DNA of 64,000 nucleotides from Amaricoccus sp003258405 (GCF_043226085.1 NZ_CP171226.1:62001-126000); one strand, 5' to 3'. Positions 44,404-54,054 are shown, counted from the stretch's first letter. Made by a program: numbers and translations. Notes: generated by a model from the sequence alone, not told the origin.

Positions 44404-45921
44404 ATGGCGGACATCGCCCGGAAACGGGCCGGCCCCCAGAAGGATTTGCCAATGACCGTCACCTTGCCGGATGGCGCGGTATCCCGCGACCACAATCCGC
44501 TGATCGAGGAATCGATCCTCCCTACCGCCTTCGACCAGCGTCCGATCGGGGCCTGGGGCTACGCCTGGATCTGGGTTGGCATAGCCGTGATCATTGCCAC
44601 CTATTCACTCGGTGCGACCGGCGCTCAGGGTGGCATTCCGCTCGGCCAGATCGCCCTGACAATTCTTGCGGCAAACCTCGTCCTCGGCGTCTTCATGCTT
44701 CTGACCGCCGATATCGGCACCGAGCACGGCCTTCCCTTCGCCGTCTATCTTCGCGCGCCGTTCGGCACTCGCGGAACGCACCTGCCATCGCTCTCGCGCG
44801 GCCTCGTCGCGGCAATGTGGTTCGGTATCCAGACCTATCTTGGCGCGATCGCACTCAACGGCATCGGGTCCTATTTCTTCAGCTTTGACAACTGGGTGGT
44901 CTGGTATGTGCTCTTTGCCGCTCTACAGATCATCAATACGGCTGCGGGGATCAAGGCGGTGGAAAAACTCGCGGCCCTCGCGGCGCCGGCCATCATCGCG
45001 ATCTCGGTCTGGATGTATTTCTCCCTCGACGGCATCGCCGAGATGAAGGGCATCAATATCTGGACCTTCCAGGCCGACGGCCAGATGTCGCTTCTTGTGC
45101 TCTTCGTCGCCAATCTCGGCTTCTGGTCAACCATGGCTATCGACATCCCGAACCTGACCCGCTTCGTGCGGACCGAACCTGGCGCCCGCGGCTTCTTTGC
45201 CCGCAACCGGCGGGTCTTCGCGGGCCAGCTCATCGCGCTCCCGGTGACCCAGGCGGTCATCGCCGGGCTCGGCGCCGTCTCCTGGATTGCCACCGGCAAC
45301 TGGAACCCGATCGAGGTCATCCAGGGCGACGCCCAGGGTATCGCGCTCATCGCACTCCTGGTCCTGGTCGTGCTGGCGCAGTGGTCCACCAACAACTCCG
45401 CGAACCTGATCCCGGCCGCCCTCACCTTCGTCAATGCCGCACCGCGTCTCCTCGACTACCGGCTGGGCGTTGCGCTTGCCGGGATTGTCGGCACCCTTTG
45501 CTTTCCCTGGGCAATCCTCGACAACCTGTTCACTTCCCTGGGTTACTACGGCGCCTTCCTCTCGGCGATCGGCGGTATCATGGTGGCGGACTATTACCTC
45601 ATTCGCCGCCGCCGGCTCAACGCCCCCGACCTCTACCGCCCCGAGGGTCAGTTCCGCTACATGGCTGGCTTCAATCCGGCAGGCCTCGTCGCCTGGCTCA
45701 TCGCGGGTGGCCTCGCAGCCATGTGGCCAGAGTACGCTGTGCTGATCGGCTTTCCCGTCGGCCTCATCCTTTACACAGCACTGATGCGAGCAATCGTCCT
45801 TCCACGTCATCGCCAAGCCGAGATCGACAGCGGTTTTGCCGACCGTTTCCTCGCGACCTCTCGTGGCGCGAGCTGGAGCGACATCGCCGGGAGCCATTTG
45901 GCGTCGCGCGAAGACCTGTGA
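44404..45921 (+). CDS. NCS1-family permease (cytosine/purine/hydantoin type)
   Basis: A 505-residue inner-membrane protein with about 12 hydrophobic segments. NCS1 traits: an N-terminal NPLIEESILPTAFDQRPIG, GLVAAMWFGIQTYLGAIALN, GFWSTMAIDIPNLTRFVR and IGGIMVADYYLIRRR. It imports a nitrogen-rich ring compound (cytosine, allantoin, hydantoin or similar); the substrate is not readable. The ATG at 44404 follows AGGAG placed just after the IS relic; the ATG at 44452, seven bases after AAGGA, is an equally good start and would be the original one if the IS cut the 5' region. No catabolic partner adjoins it. Confidence 0.87.
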   Translation: MADIARKRAGPQKDLPMTVTLPDGAVSRDHNPLIEESILPTAFDQRPIGAWGYAWIWVGIAVIIATYSLGATGAQGGIPLGQIALTILAANLVLGVFMLLTADIGTEHGLPFAVYLRAPFGTRGTHLPSLSRGLVAAMWFGIQTYLGAIALNGIGSYFFSFDNWVVWYVLFAALQIINTAAGIKAVEKLAALAAPAIIAISVWMYFSLDGIAEMKGINIWTFQADGQMSLLVLFVANLGFWSTMAIDIPNLTRFVRTEPGARGFFARNRRVFAGQLIALPVTQAVIAGLGAVSWIATGNWNPIEVIQGDAQGIALIALLVLVVLAQWSTNNSANLIPAALTFVNAAPRLLDYRLGVALAGIVGTLCFPWAILDNLFTSLGYYGAFLSAIGGIMVADYYLIRRRRLNAPDLYRPEGQFRYMAGFNPAGLVAWLIAGGLAAMWPEYAVLIGFPVGLILYTALMRAIVLPRHRQAEIDSGFADRFLATSRGASWSDIAGSHLASREDL

Positions 45922-46020
45922 CGTGCTATGCCAGAAACCACGTGATGTGGTGGTCTGAGACGTCGGCGGACCGTGGCAGGTAATCACGCCTGCCCGACCC
46001 TCCCGAAGGAGCGATAAGCC

Positions 46021-46260
46021 ATGGACGACAATACCACGATCACCCCGCGGTAGCAGTCTGGAACCCTGGATGACACGTTGACCGAGATCGCACGTGTAGT
46101 CGCTCGACGCATGCTGGCTGCGGCGTTGCTGGCCGCAGCCAATGCCTTCGCCGCGCAGCATGCCGAGGAGATTCCTGCCCAACGGGCGTCAGCGGGTCGT
46201 GCGGCACGGATACGGACCTGAGCGGGGCTTCCAGACCCATTGCCGGCAACAGTTTTTATA
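46021..46260 (+). pseudogene. IS256-family transposase N-terminal relic
   Basis: The frame reads MDDNTTITPR-stop-QSGTLDDTLTEIARVVAR, then MLAAALLAAANAFAAQHAEE; another frame continues LPNGRQRVVRHGYGPERGFQ. These are the opening segments of a mutator-type transposase of a different group from the relic at 17 kb. There are at least one stop and one frameshift, and the gene ends after about 80 codons. Confidence 0.72.
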
Positions 46261-46630
46261 AGGCAATACGGCGGTAGTTTCTCTGTTCGGATGACACTTC
46301 TCGACAATTATTTAGAGACGTGCTTGCGAAGACCTCGAACGGAGAACGCAGTCATATGTTGCAGTACAGATCGCACGAAGTGCGCCGCGCCGAGGACGCG
46401 ACAGTCCGATTACAGGGATGGGCAGCGTATTGGCGAACTCTCCGGCTGGATCGCAAGAATTATGGTTCGGTTACGCGGACCAATTGGGACGGGCAGGAGG
46501 TAGCCGTCGGATATTTTCGGGACTTGTGCTCAGAAAGTCGAACCTCGCGAGTTCAGACTTCTTAGTTGCGAGGATTTCATGTATTTTTGGGACGAATGTA
46601 TTTCCCTGATTGTATTTGATGCGGACTGCG
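46261..46630. other. Region without a convincing gene
   Basis: About 370 bases. One rightward frame (46320-46565, with GWAAYWRTLRLDRKNYGS) is open but has no recognised pattern or ribosome site. I see no RNA or repeat. Confidence 0.35.
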
Positions 46631-46631
46631 A

Positions 46632-47045
46632 ATGCCTGTTTCGGTTCGGCTCTTGCCTCTTGCATTGGCGGTTTTCCTCGCGCTTGCGCCGGGGGTCTCG
46701 GCGCAGGTGGTGGGCAACCGGAGCGAGGCGAGCGGCTGCGCCGTCTCGGTGGGCGGGGGTGCTGCGGACAGCGCGTCAACCTTGTCTGCGGAATGCCCTG
46801 GGAAGAGGTGACGCGTCTCGCCACGGGGCCCACGTCGAATGACCCGGATCGGCGCGCTGAAGCCCTTCGCTTTTTGCGCGCGCGCCTGCCGGAAGACACC
46901 CGGTTCCGCGTCGAGGCGATCGAAAGCTTCTTCGAAAACCTGGGGCGCCGCGCTCTGGGTCCTTGGCACCCGGGAGAGCGGAACGACGCAGCTGGAGGAG
47001 GCCGCGACAGCCTACCGCGCGGCGCTGGAGGAACGGACCCGCGAA
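46632..47045 (+). pseudogene. TPR-type exported protein, frameshifted remnant
   Basis: Starts MPVSVRLLPLALAVFLALAP with a signal peptide ending VSAQ and continues GNRSEASGCAVSVGGGAADS. The frame then shifts near 46765 to GQRVNLVCGMPWEEVTRLAT and RARLPEDTRFRVEAIESFFE, and shifts again to GAALWVLGTRESGTTQLEEA followed by ATAYRAALEERTRE, a tetratricopeptide-like repeat. The rest is missing, replaced by a recombinase fragment. It is a decayed gene for a secreted or periplasmic TPR protein. Confidence 0.75.
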
Positions 47046-47358
47046 TGCCAAAGGCCATGTTGAGCGTATCGAGATAGTCGGGCGGTACTGGCACTGCCCG
47101 GTAGATAATCCTTGGCTTCCCGGAATCGTCCGCGCCTTTCTTCAGCGAGCGCAGCGTGACCGTGCCGCCCAAAAGATCGATGCGGGCGGGGGTGATCTCA
47201 AGCAGTTCGGAGGGCAGGCAGCCGGTATGATGCAGGGTCTCTCACAAGGTGCGGTCGCGGGCGGGCCGGATCCGCGCCGCGGCGAGAAATCCCGCGCGCT
47301 CGGTGGCGTTGAGATAGAGCCGGTTGCCCCGGCGGTCATGGAGGCACGTCTCCGCCAT
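47046..47358 (-). pseudogene. Tyrosine recombinase fragment with in-frame stop
   Basis: Leftward from 47358: MAETCLHDRRGNRLYLNATE, RAGFLAAARIRPARDRTL, a TGA, then ETLHHTGCLPSELLEITPAR and VTLRSLKKGADDSGKPRIIY, then RAVPVPPDYLDTLNMAFGIR. This is the start of a catalytic domain (arginine region with Pro for the usual Arg-Ile, and the SLKK lysine region) of an integron/XerD-like recombinase. The H-R-Y half is missing. It abuts the TPR remnant, so two broken genes meet here. Confidence 0.75.
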
Positions 47359-47528
47359 GGGCGACTGTCTGCGCGGAAAGTGTTAAACGCCGAAGCGGAA
47401 TCCATGGGTCGGAGCGAGCGTTCCACCGGCGTTTGACGCATGAGGATTTAGCACTTCAGCCCAGTGTGTTAAACGCGTGCCGTCGCCGACGGCACGGAGT
47501 TCCTGCGGGAAGCTTTCCAGTCCACTGT

Positions 47529-49442
47529 CTAATTCGCCGGCTTCGCAAAGAGCGGTGAGCTGACATGGCCCCGTGACAGGAGCGCGATGCCGATTACAAG
47601 TGCCCAGCCGAGGAGGAGTGCAGCTATCCAGGCTATCGAACCAGATGGCGAGATGACTGCAAGCAGACCAGCCGCTCCGATCGGGATCCGCGATGTCCAC
47701 GACAACGGTCGTCCACACCATCCGCCGAAGGCGATCGCCCAGAGAGCCGTGGAGATCAGCAGGCCGAAGGCGCTGACGAGAACAGCCGCGGCACCGCCCT
47801 GGGCCAGGACGCCCGGATCAAAGACGAAACCGAAGGGCACGAAGAAGGCCACGAGACTGAGGCCAAAGGCTGAGAGGCTGGTCTTGCCGACTGAAGCTTT
47901 TCCGACCGCGGCTGCCGCAAAGGAGGCCAGCGCAACCGGTGGCGTCACCATCGAGAGCACGCAGTAATAGAAGATGAAGAAGTGCGCGGCGAGCGGCGTG
48001 ATGCCCAGGTCCTGCAGGGCTGGAGCGAAGAGCACCGCGCCGATGATGTAGGCGGCGACCGTCGGCAGGCCCATGCCCATGATGATGCAACCCAGCATGG
48101 CGAGTGCGAGAGACGCATAGATCGATCCCTCTGAGAGCGCCATCAGCGAACTCGCGAACTTCAGGGCGAGATTTGACTGCACCGCCACGGCGATGACGAG
48201 GCCGATGGCAGCGATCGGAACCGCGACCTCGGCGGCTTGCTTGGGCGCTTCGCGCAGCGCTTCAATGACTTCCTTTTTGCCAATCCATGTTGTGCGTCGG
48301 AAGAAAGGCACGATGAAGCACGAGAGAGACGCCGCCACAGCAGCAAAGGCAGCGGAATAGCCCGAGATGAGAAGAAAGATCAGCAGGACCGGCGGCAGAA
48401 TCAGGTGCAGTCGAGGAAGAATTGGTGCGGTGTCCGCCACTTCCTCGGCAGTCATCGCCCGCACACCTTCACGCCGGGCCATAAGATCGACCACCAGGAG
48501 CAAGGCCAGGTAAAAGGCCACGGCAGGGATCAGACCGGCCAGAGCTAGCTTGACGTATGGTATATTCAGCATCTCGGCCATGATGAAGGCAGCAACCCCC
48601 ATCACCGGTGGCATGAGCTGACCGCCCGTCGAAGCAATTGCCTCGATGCCGGCGGCGCGATGGGCCGGAATACCGGTGCGTTTCATCAGCGGGATGGTGA
48701 AGACGCCGGTCGAGACCACGTTGGCCACAGCGCTGCCAGAAATCGAGCCCATCAGCGAGGAGCCGATGATCGCGGCCTTTGCGGTGCCGCCGGTAGCCCG
48801 GCCCGCCGCTCTGATCGCGAGGTCGATGAAGAACTGTCCGCCTCCGACCGCGGCGTAGAAGGCGCCGAAGAGGATGAAGTAGAAGATGAAGTTGACCGAG
48901 GTGGATGTCGTGATGCCGAGCACGCCCGATGTGGTCATGCTGGCAATCTCGACCGCAGTCGGCAGATCGAAGCCGCGGAAGCTCAACCAGCCCGGAAGCA
49001 GATTGCCCCAGAAGGCATAGCCCATGAATGCAAGAAGCACCCAGACCAGGATCCAGCCCACAGCGCGCCGCGAGCCTTCGAGCAGCAGGAAGACAAGCGC
49101 AATGCCGGCGACGACGTCGATCGAGAAGATGGGCGAGACGTTCTCCATTCGCGTCGTCAGCCGCTCGTAGCCGATGAGGTAGTAGGCTAGGATTGCGAGC
49201 GAGGCTGCGATCAGCGCGCGATCAATCGCGACCCTGATCCGTGGGGACAGGCCCGGAGCCGAAAGCGGCTTGTAGAGAAAGAGCAGAACCAGGGCGGCGA
49301 CCAGATGGACTGGGCGCTCGAACAGCGGCTGCTGGGGGTAGCGTAGGATCCAGAGCTGGAAGGCGATCAGCAGAAGCCCGACGACAAATGCGATCGACAG
49401 GCCCGGACTGCGCAGGACGCGGGCAATCATTGGATTCTCCAT
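47529..49442 (-). CDS. TRAP-TAXI transporter, fused permease subunit
   Basis: A 637-residue inner-membrane protein with roughly 18 hydrophobic segments, a small (DctQ-like) and large (DctM-like) TRAP permease in one chain, as is usual for TAXI systems. Typical segments: GGQFFIDLAIRAAGRATGG, SSLMGSISGSAVANVVSTG, ASTGGQLMPPVMGVAAFIMA and MGMGLPTVAAYIIGAVLFAP. It works with the binding protein encoded 64 bp upstream. It uses the sodium or proton gradient to import an organic acid. Leftward operon with the binding protein and, probably, the DapA-family gene. Confidence 0.94.
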   Translation of the reverse strand: MENPMIARVLRSPGLSIAFVVGLLLIAFQLWILRYPQQPLFERPVHLVAALVLLFLYKPLSAPGLSPRIRVAIDRALIAASLAILAYYLIGYERLTTRMENVSPIFSIDVVAGIALVFLLLEGSRRAVGWILVWVLLAFMGYAFWGNLLPGWLSFRGFDLPTAVEIASMTTSGVLGITTSTSVNFIFYFILFGAFYAAVGGGQFFIDLAIRAAGRATGGTAKAAIIGSSLMGSISGSAVANVVSTGVFTIPLMKRTGIPAHRAAGIEAIASTGGQLMPPVMGVAAFIMAEMLNIPYVKLALAGLIPAVAFYLALLLVVDLMARREGVRAMTAEEVADTAPILPRLHLILPPVLLIFLLISGYSAAFAAVAASLSCFIVPFFRRTTWIGKKEVIEALREAPKQAAEVAVPIAAIGLVIAVAVQSNLALKFASSLMALSEGSIYASLALAMLGCIIMGMGLPTVAAYIIGAVLFAPALQDLGITPLAAHFFIFYYCVLSMVTPPVALASFAAAAVGKASVGKTSLSAFGLSLVAFFVPFGFVFDPGVLAQGGAAAVLVSAFGLLISTALWAIAFGGWCGRPLSWTSRIPIGAAGLLAVISPSGSIAWIAALLLGWALVIGIALLSRGHVSSPLFAKPAN

Positions 49443-49506
49443 AGAGCTTTTGATGCTGGGGGAAGGAACCAGGCCCGGCGGTGTTTGTTGCCGCCGGGCC
49501 GTCGGA

Positions 49507-50502
49507 TCACATCAGTCCCGCCTCACGAAAATAGCGCTCTGCGCCGGGATGCAGCGGAATGCCGGTCTTCTGGATCAGCATCGAGGTCTTGGGGTCGAAC
49601 TGGGCCCAGGCGGCGTTCGAGGCCTTCAGCTGGTCAGCGTTCTCGATGAGCGCCTTGGTGATCTGATACGCGGTCTCTTCGTCCAGAGATGAGTTGGCGA
49701 TCAGGACCGTGCCAAGGTTTGCGCCGACAGTCGGCTTGTCCTGACCCTCGAACCACGGCCCGTATGTTCCGATGGTCAGGCCCTGCTGAGACAGGAAGTC
49801 CTGGCTCACCTGCGGCAGATCGAGGAACTCGACGTCGGAGGTCAAGCTCACCTCGGAGATGGTCGGATGTCCCTTGATCATCGTGTCGATGTAGAGGTCG
49901 GCGTTTCCATTGCGGATCTGGTCGGCGATCTGTGCGCTGTCGACCTGAACGACATCCCCACCATCGGATCTGATCTGGTCCACACTCGTGCCGAGCGACT
50001 CGAAGATCATGTCTGCCACCGGCACGGCGCTGGAACCGACCGGCTTCATCAGCACGCGCACGGGTTTGCCCGACTGCAGGATCGCAGCAAGGTCATCGGT
50101 CCCTTGATCCTCAAGGAAGGCCTCGCGCGCCATGACCCCGACGTAGACATCATTGAGGCCACCGACGAGCGCCTGGATGTCGGGTGCCGCCATTCCCTGA
50201 TAGACGTCGTTCCCCTGCTGTGCCCAGATTGCGCTGGCGACATTGGAGAGCGCGATCTCCGCCTTGCCGCCCTGAACCACCATCGGATTCGCGATGCCGC
50301 CACCGCGGGCAATCACTTCGACTGAATTGTTGCCAAGGATCGGCTCTATGATCTGCTCGAGCGTAGCCGCGAAGACATACCAAGAACTACCTTCGCTCAT
50401 GGCACCGATGCGGACCTCTTGAGCAGTCGCAGTCGTACCGATGATGGCGACCGCAGCCGCCAAGGCAGAGATGCGCAGGCGGGCTTGCAATGTATGTAGC
50501 AT
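49507..50502 (-). CDS. TRAP-TAXI transporter solute-binding protein
   Basis: A 331-residue periplasmic binding protein with signal peptide (RISALAAAVAIIGTTATAQ, cleavage near residue 28). TAXI features: VRIGAMSEGSSWYVFAATL, IARGGGIANPMVVQGGKAEI and ALSNVASAIWAQQGNDVYQG. It captures the substrate for the fused permease downstream. The neighbouring DapA-family aldolase suggests a sugar-acid, keto-acid or hydroxy-acid ligand, but this is inference. Confidence 0.93.
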   Translation of the reverse strand: MLHTLQARLRISALAAAVAIIGTTATAQEVRIGAMSEGSSWYVFAATLEQIIEPILGNNSVEVIARGGGIANPMVVQGGKAEIALSNVASAIWAQQGNDVYQGMAAPDIQALVGGLNDVYVGVMAREAFLEDQGTDDLAAILQSGKPVRVLMKPVGSSAVPVADMIFESLGTSVDQIRSDGGDVVQVDSAQIADQIRNGNADLYIDTMIKGHPTISEVSLTSDVEFLDLPQVSQDFLSQQGLTIGTYGPWFEGQDKPTVGANLGTVLIANSSLDEETAYQITKALIENADQLKASNAAWAQFDPKTSMLIQKTGIPLHPGAERYFREAGLM

Positions 50503-50712
50503 GACGGGTCCTCCCCAGGGTTCTTGAGACAGCTGCGCTGAAACGCAAGCATTTTTTATGCTCTTTCGCGACGAGATGCTGTTTGGTCTCGCCGGTGTCG
50601 TCCTGTCGGGAAGTCAGGCGGGCATGGCAGATGGCCGCATTGCCCGACTTCCAGATGCTGGCGACACAATGGCCAGGACGCGCAGATTAGCGCACCCCGG
50701 CGTAGTATTGAA

Positions 50713-51645
50713 TCAGGCGTCGACCGTCTCACGGATCACGGTCAGGCCTGATGCCTTGACGGCGGCGCGGATCTCTTCGTCGGCACCATCGCCCAGCGGT
50801 TTCAGCGGTTCACGAACATTGACATTGTCGACAAGACCGCGGGCACGCAGGGCATGCTTGAGCGCCACCGAACCTTCCATGTGCGAGCCGCGGTGGTAGA
50901 CGGCGCGGGTGATCGGCAGGAGCTGCTCATGATACTTTCGAGCAAGCGGATAGTCCTGCGCTTTGCCAGCGGCGAGATATTCGAGCAGAAGTTCGGGCGC
51001 CATGTTGCCGTAGCCGACCAGCAAGCCGTCGACATCGAACATGGTCGGCAGCAACCACTCGTCATGGCAGGACATCACTGCGATCTCGGGGAACTGGTTC
51101 TTGATCTCCGGGATCTCGTTGTACCAACGCTTCATGTCGCGCACGCCGTTCTTGGTCGCGGTGACACCCTCGATCGCACAGATGTCGAGCTGGGTCTGCA
51201 GGTCGTAGCTCGCCTTGGTCGCATTCGGGTACTGGAACAGGATACACTCGAGACCGGACTGGGCGATCGCCTCGTAGCGGGTCTGCGGCGCGCCTTTCTG
51301 GTAGCCGAAGCGCAACCAGCCATGGTTCGGATAGACGAGCGCGGCGGTGGCGCCGGCATCATACTTCTCCTTGGCCTCCTCATAGGCGACCTTGGTACCC
51401 TCGCCGGTGATGCCGGCGACGACCGGCAGGGGAGTGGCGTCCTTGTAGACGCGAATGAGTTCGAGCTGCTCGTCGTGGGTGAGGAAGGTGCCCTCGCCGG
51501 CATGCCCAAGGATGACGAGGCTCTTCACGCCGTCGATGGAGGCGAGCCATTTCGCAAGACGGGCGTTCGCCTCAAAATCGACGTCACCATTGTCCTTGAA
51601 GAGCGTCACGGGAGCGGGGTTCAGTCCCTTCCAGTCAATTGCCAT
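50713..51645 (-). CDS. DapA/NanA-family Schiff-base lyase
   Basis: A 310-residue TIM-barrel enzyme of the dihydrodipicolinate synthase/N-acetylneuraminate lyase family. Visible: carboxylate-binding GHAGEGTFLTHDEQLELI (the G-x-x-GE loop), the proton-relay tyrosine in LFQYPNATKASYDL (about residue 140) and the Schiff-base lysine in GVTATKNGVRDMKRW (about 165). It cleaves or dehydrates a 2-keto acid. Placed with a TRAP transporter and a LacI regulator it is catabolic rather than the lysine-pathway DapA. Its divergent neighbour is the LacI gene, with two candidate operators between. Confidence 0.88.
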   Translation of the reverse strand: MAIDWKGLNPAPVTLFKDNGDVDFEANARLAKWLASIDGVKSLVILGHAGEGTFLTHDEQLELIRVYKDATPLPVVAGITGEGTKVAYEEAKEKYDAGATAALVYPNHGWLRFGYQKGAPQTRYEAIAQSGLECILFQYPNATKASYDLQTQLDICAIEGVTATKNGVRDMKRWYNEIPEIKNQFPEIAVMSCHDEWLLPTMFDVDGLLVGYGNMAPELLLEYLAAGKAQDYPLARKYHEQLLPITRAVYHRGSHMEGSVALKHALRARGLVDNVNVREPLKPLGDGADEEIRAAVKASGLTVIRETVDA

Positions 51646-51666
51646 TTTTCTTTTTCCTTATCTTGC

Positions 51667-51691
51667 GGATCGTTATCGGGATCGTTCCTAT
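51667..51691. promoter_or_regulatory. Candidate LacI-family operator 1
   Basis: A 25-bp site beginning GGATCGTTATCGGGATCGTT, matching the second site at 51723 at 22 of 25 positions, 22 bp upstream of the DapA-family start codon. Binding here would block that promoter. Confidence 0.6.
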
Positions 51692-51722
51692 GGTTGTCCG
51701 CGCAAACTCACCTGTGTTATAA

Positions 51723-51747
51723 GGATCGTTGTCGGGAACGTTCCCAT
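51723..51747. promoter_or_regulatory. Candidate LacI-family operator 2
   Basis: A 25-bp site containing the perfect 12-bp palindrome GGGAACGTTCCC (51734-51745), with a central CG step typical of LacI-family operators. Centre-to-centre spacing to operator 1 is 56 bp, which could allow looping between bound dimers. It lies 80 bp upstream of the LacI-type gene, so autoregulation is likely. Confidence 0.65.
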
Positions 51748-51826
51748 ATCTACGCAAGAATCGATGTTACGTCAAGCTTGGATGCGTGGGATCCCTCAGT
51801 TGCCGCCCTCTGAAAGGAAATGCGCA

Positions 51827-52849
51827 ATGCTGCAGGACAAGGAGCCATCGGGCCGGGTCACAATCCACGACGTCGCCGCAGCGGCAGGCGTGTCCAAGTC
51901 CACCGTGTCGCGAATTCTGGACGAGCGGTTGCCACGCTCGGAGAGCGAAACAGCCAGACGAGTGCGGAAGGTGGCGGCGGACTTGGGCTATATGCGCGAC
52001 GGAGCTGCCGCGAGCCTCCGGCGCGGGAAGACGATGACGATCGGCGTGGTGGTTCCGCGGCTGACCGACACTGTCATGGCGATGCTCTACGAGGCGATTG
52101 CGCGTGCCTGCGCAAGGATGGGGCAGTTTGCGATTGTCGCCACAACCGATGACGAGCCCAAGGCGGATCGTGCGGCAGCGCATACCTTGTTGCAGCGGGG
52201 TGTGGACGGACTGGTGCTCTGTACGGCGCGGGACGATGACGACTATCCCGAGGAACTTGCTGCGCGTGGCATTCCGTTCGTGCTGGCACTCCGTACCGAC
52301 GGAAAAAACCTCTCCTCCGTCGCCGACGACCGGTTTGGCGGGTATCTCGCGACGCGGCACCTTCTCGACCTTGGGCATCGTCGTATTGGCGTGATAGCTG
52401 GGCCGGCCTATGCCTCGAGCAGCCGCGGACGTGTCGATGGGTATCGGCAGGCAATGGAGGAGGCCGGGGCCGAGATAGAACCTGACTGGATCGTCGGGGA
52501 AAGCTTCAGCATCGATGCGGGCGTAGAGGCGGCGGAAACACTGATGCAACTGCCCGAACGACCTACGGCGATCTTTGCGGTCAACGACAATACGGCAATT
52601 GGCGCGATGTCGACGCTTCGGCGACTGAATATCGCAATCCCGGAGGGCATCTCGCTGGTCGGCTACAATGACATTCCGATCGTGAGCAGGCTTGGAACAC
52701 CGATGACGAGTGTCCGCGTGCCTTTCGATCAGATCGCCGTTTCGGCACTCGATCTCCTGGCGCATGGACCTGTCAGTGTAGAGGACCGTATCCGCGTCGC
52801 CACACCCACCCTCATTCCGCGCCGGTCCACGACGTCACTGGGGAGGTGA
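51827..52849 (+). CDS. LacI-family transcriptional regulator
   Basis: I use the ATG at 51827, after GAAAGGAAA; 340 residues. The LacI helix-turn-helix (TIHDVAAAAGVSKSTVSR, about residues 12-30) and hinge (ADLGYMRDGAAASLRRGKT) are followed by the periplasmic-binding-like domain (IGVVVPRLTDTVMAMLYEAI; PTAIFAVNDNTAIGAMSTLR; ISLVGYNDIPI). It should repress the divergent DapA-family/TRAP operon until its ligand arrives. The two repeats in the intergenic region are its likely operators. Confidence 0.92.
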   Translation: MLQDKEPSGRVTIHDVAAAAGVSKSTVSRILDERLPRSESETARRVRKVAADLGYMRDGAAASLRRGKTMTIGVVVPRLTDTVMAMLYEAIARACARMGQFAIVATTDDEPKADRAAAHTLLQRGVDGLVLCTARDDDDYPEELAARGIPFVLALRTDGKNLSSVADDRFGGYLATRHLLDLGHRRIGVIAGPAYASSSRGRVDGYRQAMEEAGAEIEPDWIVGESFSIDAGVEAAETLMQLPERPTAIFAVNDNTAIGAMSTLRRLNIAIPEGISLVGYNDIPIVSRLGTPMTSVRVPFDQIAVSALDLLAHGPVSVEDRIRVATPTLIPRRSTTSLGR

Positions 52850-53013
52850 AGCACAAGCAAGCACCAATGGAACGGACCTGATTCCCGAAATGCCTGCAAG
52901 TTATATTGCATAATAAAGATCCGCCGAAACTCATCGGCGTTTGGGGTGCGCGCTATTCCCAACTGCGACTTTTGTGGTCTGACAAGATGTTGGAAAGCGA
53001 AAGGTCAGGTGGA

Positions 53014-53265
53014 ATGAAACGACGTTACAGCCAGCTCAGCCTTGACAACAGACGCCGGATCGAGCGTTTGCGACATGCCCAGGTCAGTGCTGACGAGATT
53101 GCACGTCGATTGGGTCGGCATCGCTCGACCATCTTTCGGGAGTTGGTTCGAAACCGGCATCACGACGCGGAGATACCGGAACTGACCGCCTGCCGGGTGG
53201 TTCTGGCGCAGAAATTGACCGCAGGCCGCCGGTTCAGACTGGGCAAGCTCGTGAGACATCTGGTC
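53014..53265 (+). pseudogene. IS30-family transposase N-terminal relic
   Basis: MKRRYSQLSLDNRRRIERLR followed by ADEIARRLGRHRSTIFREL and VRNRHHDAEIPEL is the helix-turn-helix start of an IS30-type transposase. It stops after about 80 codons where another IS3-family relic begins (53266). No catalytic domain remains. Confidence 0.82.
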
Positions 53266-53835
53266 TGCCCCCTGAAAAGTTGTCCTCCCTGAAGTAGGCT
53301 TTTGAGCCAGATGGAGGACAAGGGAATGGGACAGAAGAGGCACAAGCCTGAGGAGATCGTCGCGAAGCTAAGGCAGGTCGACGTGCTGGTATCGCAGGCC
53401 CGGTCGGTGGCCGAAGCGGTGCGGTGCATCGGGGTGACGCAATTCACCTGTTACCGGTGGCGCAAGGCGTATGGTGGCCTGAAGACGGGCAAGGTGAAGC
53501 GGTTGAAGGCGCTCGTGAAGGAAAACGAGCGACTGCGGAAGGCCATGTCGGACCTGACACCGGAGAAGCTGATCCTGAGGGACGCCGCTTCGGGAAACTT
53601 CTGAACCCTGCCCGCCGCCGCGCATGCATAGGCCATGTCAGGCAGAAGTTCCGGATCTCGGAACGACTTGCGTGTCGCGTGCTCGGCCAGCATCACTCCA
53701 CCAAGCGGAAGGTGCCGCGGGGGCGGGTCGACGAGGATGCGCTGACCGCAGACATCGTCGCGCTCGCCTCGCAGTATGGGCGCTGCGGCTATCGCCGGAT
53801 CGCAGCCATGCTGCGAGATGCTGGCTGGCCCTCGA
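53266..53835 (+). mobile_element. IS3-family relic (IS407-like), left half
   Basis: The left end TGCCCCCTGAAAAGTTGTCC is followed by a complete orfA and the first part of orfB (ISERLACRVLGQHHSTKRKV; IVALASQYGRCGYRRIAAML). OrfB breaks off near 53835 and the following DNA is unrelated. It inserted into the IS30 relic or replaced its end. Confidence 0.8.
53302..53604 (+). CDS. IS3-family transposase OrfA in a truncated element
   Basis: About 92-100 residues, with ATG choices at 53302, 53311 and 53326. KRHKPEEIVAKLRQVDVLVS is the helix-turn-helix and KRLKALVKENERLRKAMSDL the coiled coil of IS407-like OrfA proteins. Intact itself, but its OrfB partner is truncated, so the element is dead. Confidence 0.8.
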   Translation: MSQMEDKGMGQKRHKPEEIVAKLRQVDVLVSQARSVAEAVRCIGVTQFTCYRWRKAYGGLKTGKVKRLKALVKENERLRKAMSDLTPEKLILRDAASGNF

Positions 53836-54054
53836 GCCCTGTCTCTCCGATGCTACCGACTCTTGTCGCAGCCTGGCGTTGGCGCACCACATCAGTTTGG
53901 TGGTCGGCATTTTTGTCTTGGGTTTGGGGTGATGGTCCACGGGGGTGTGATTGAGTGCGGGTGTGATTCCTTGGGGTGTTGGGGTTTGGATTGAGATATT
54001 ATTGTTTTTTATCAGTGTGTTGAAAGTTTTTTGGGGATTGGCTGTTTTTTTCGC

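Noticed and set aside
46320..46565. Small gene of 81 codons
   Set aside because: No recognisable pattern, no ribosome site and it sits among decayed sequence.
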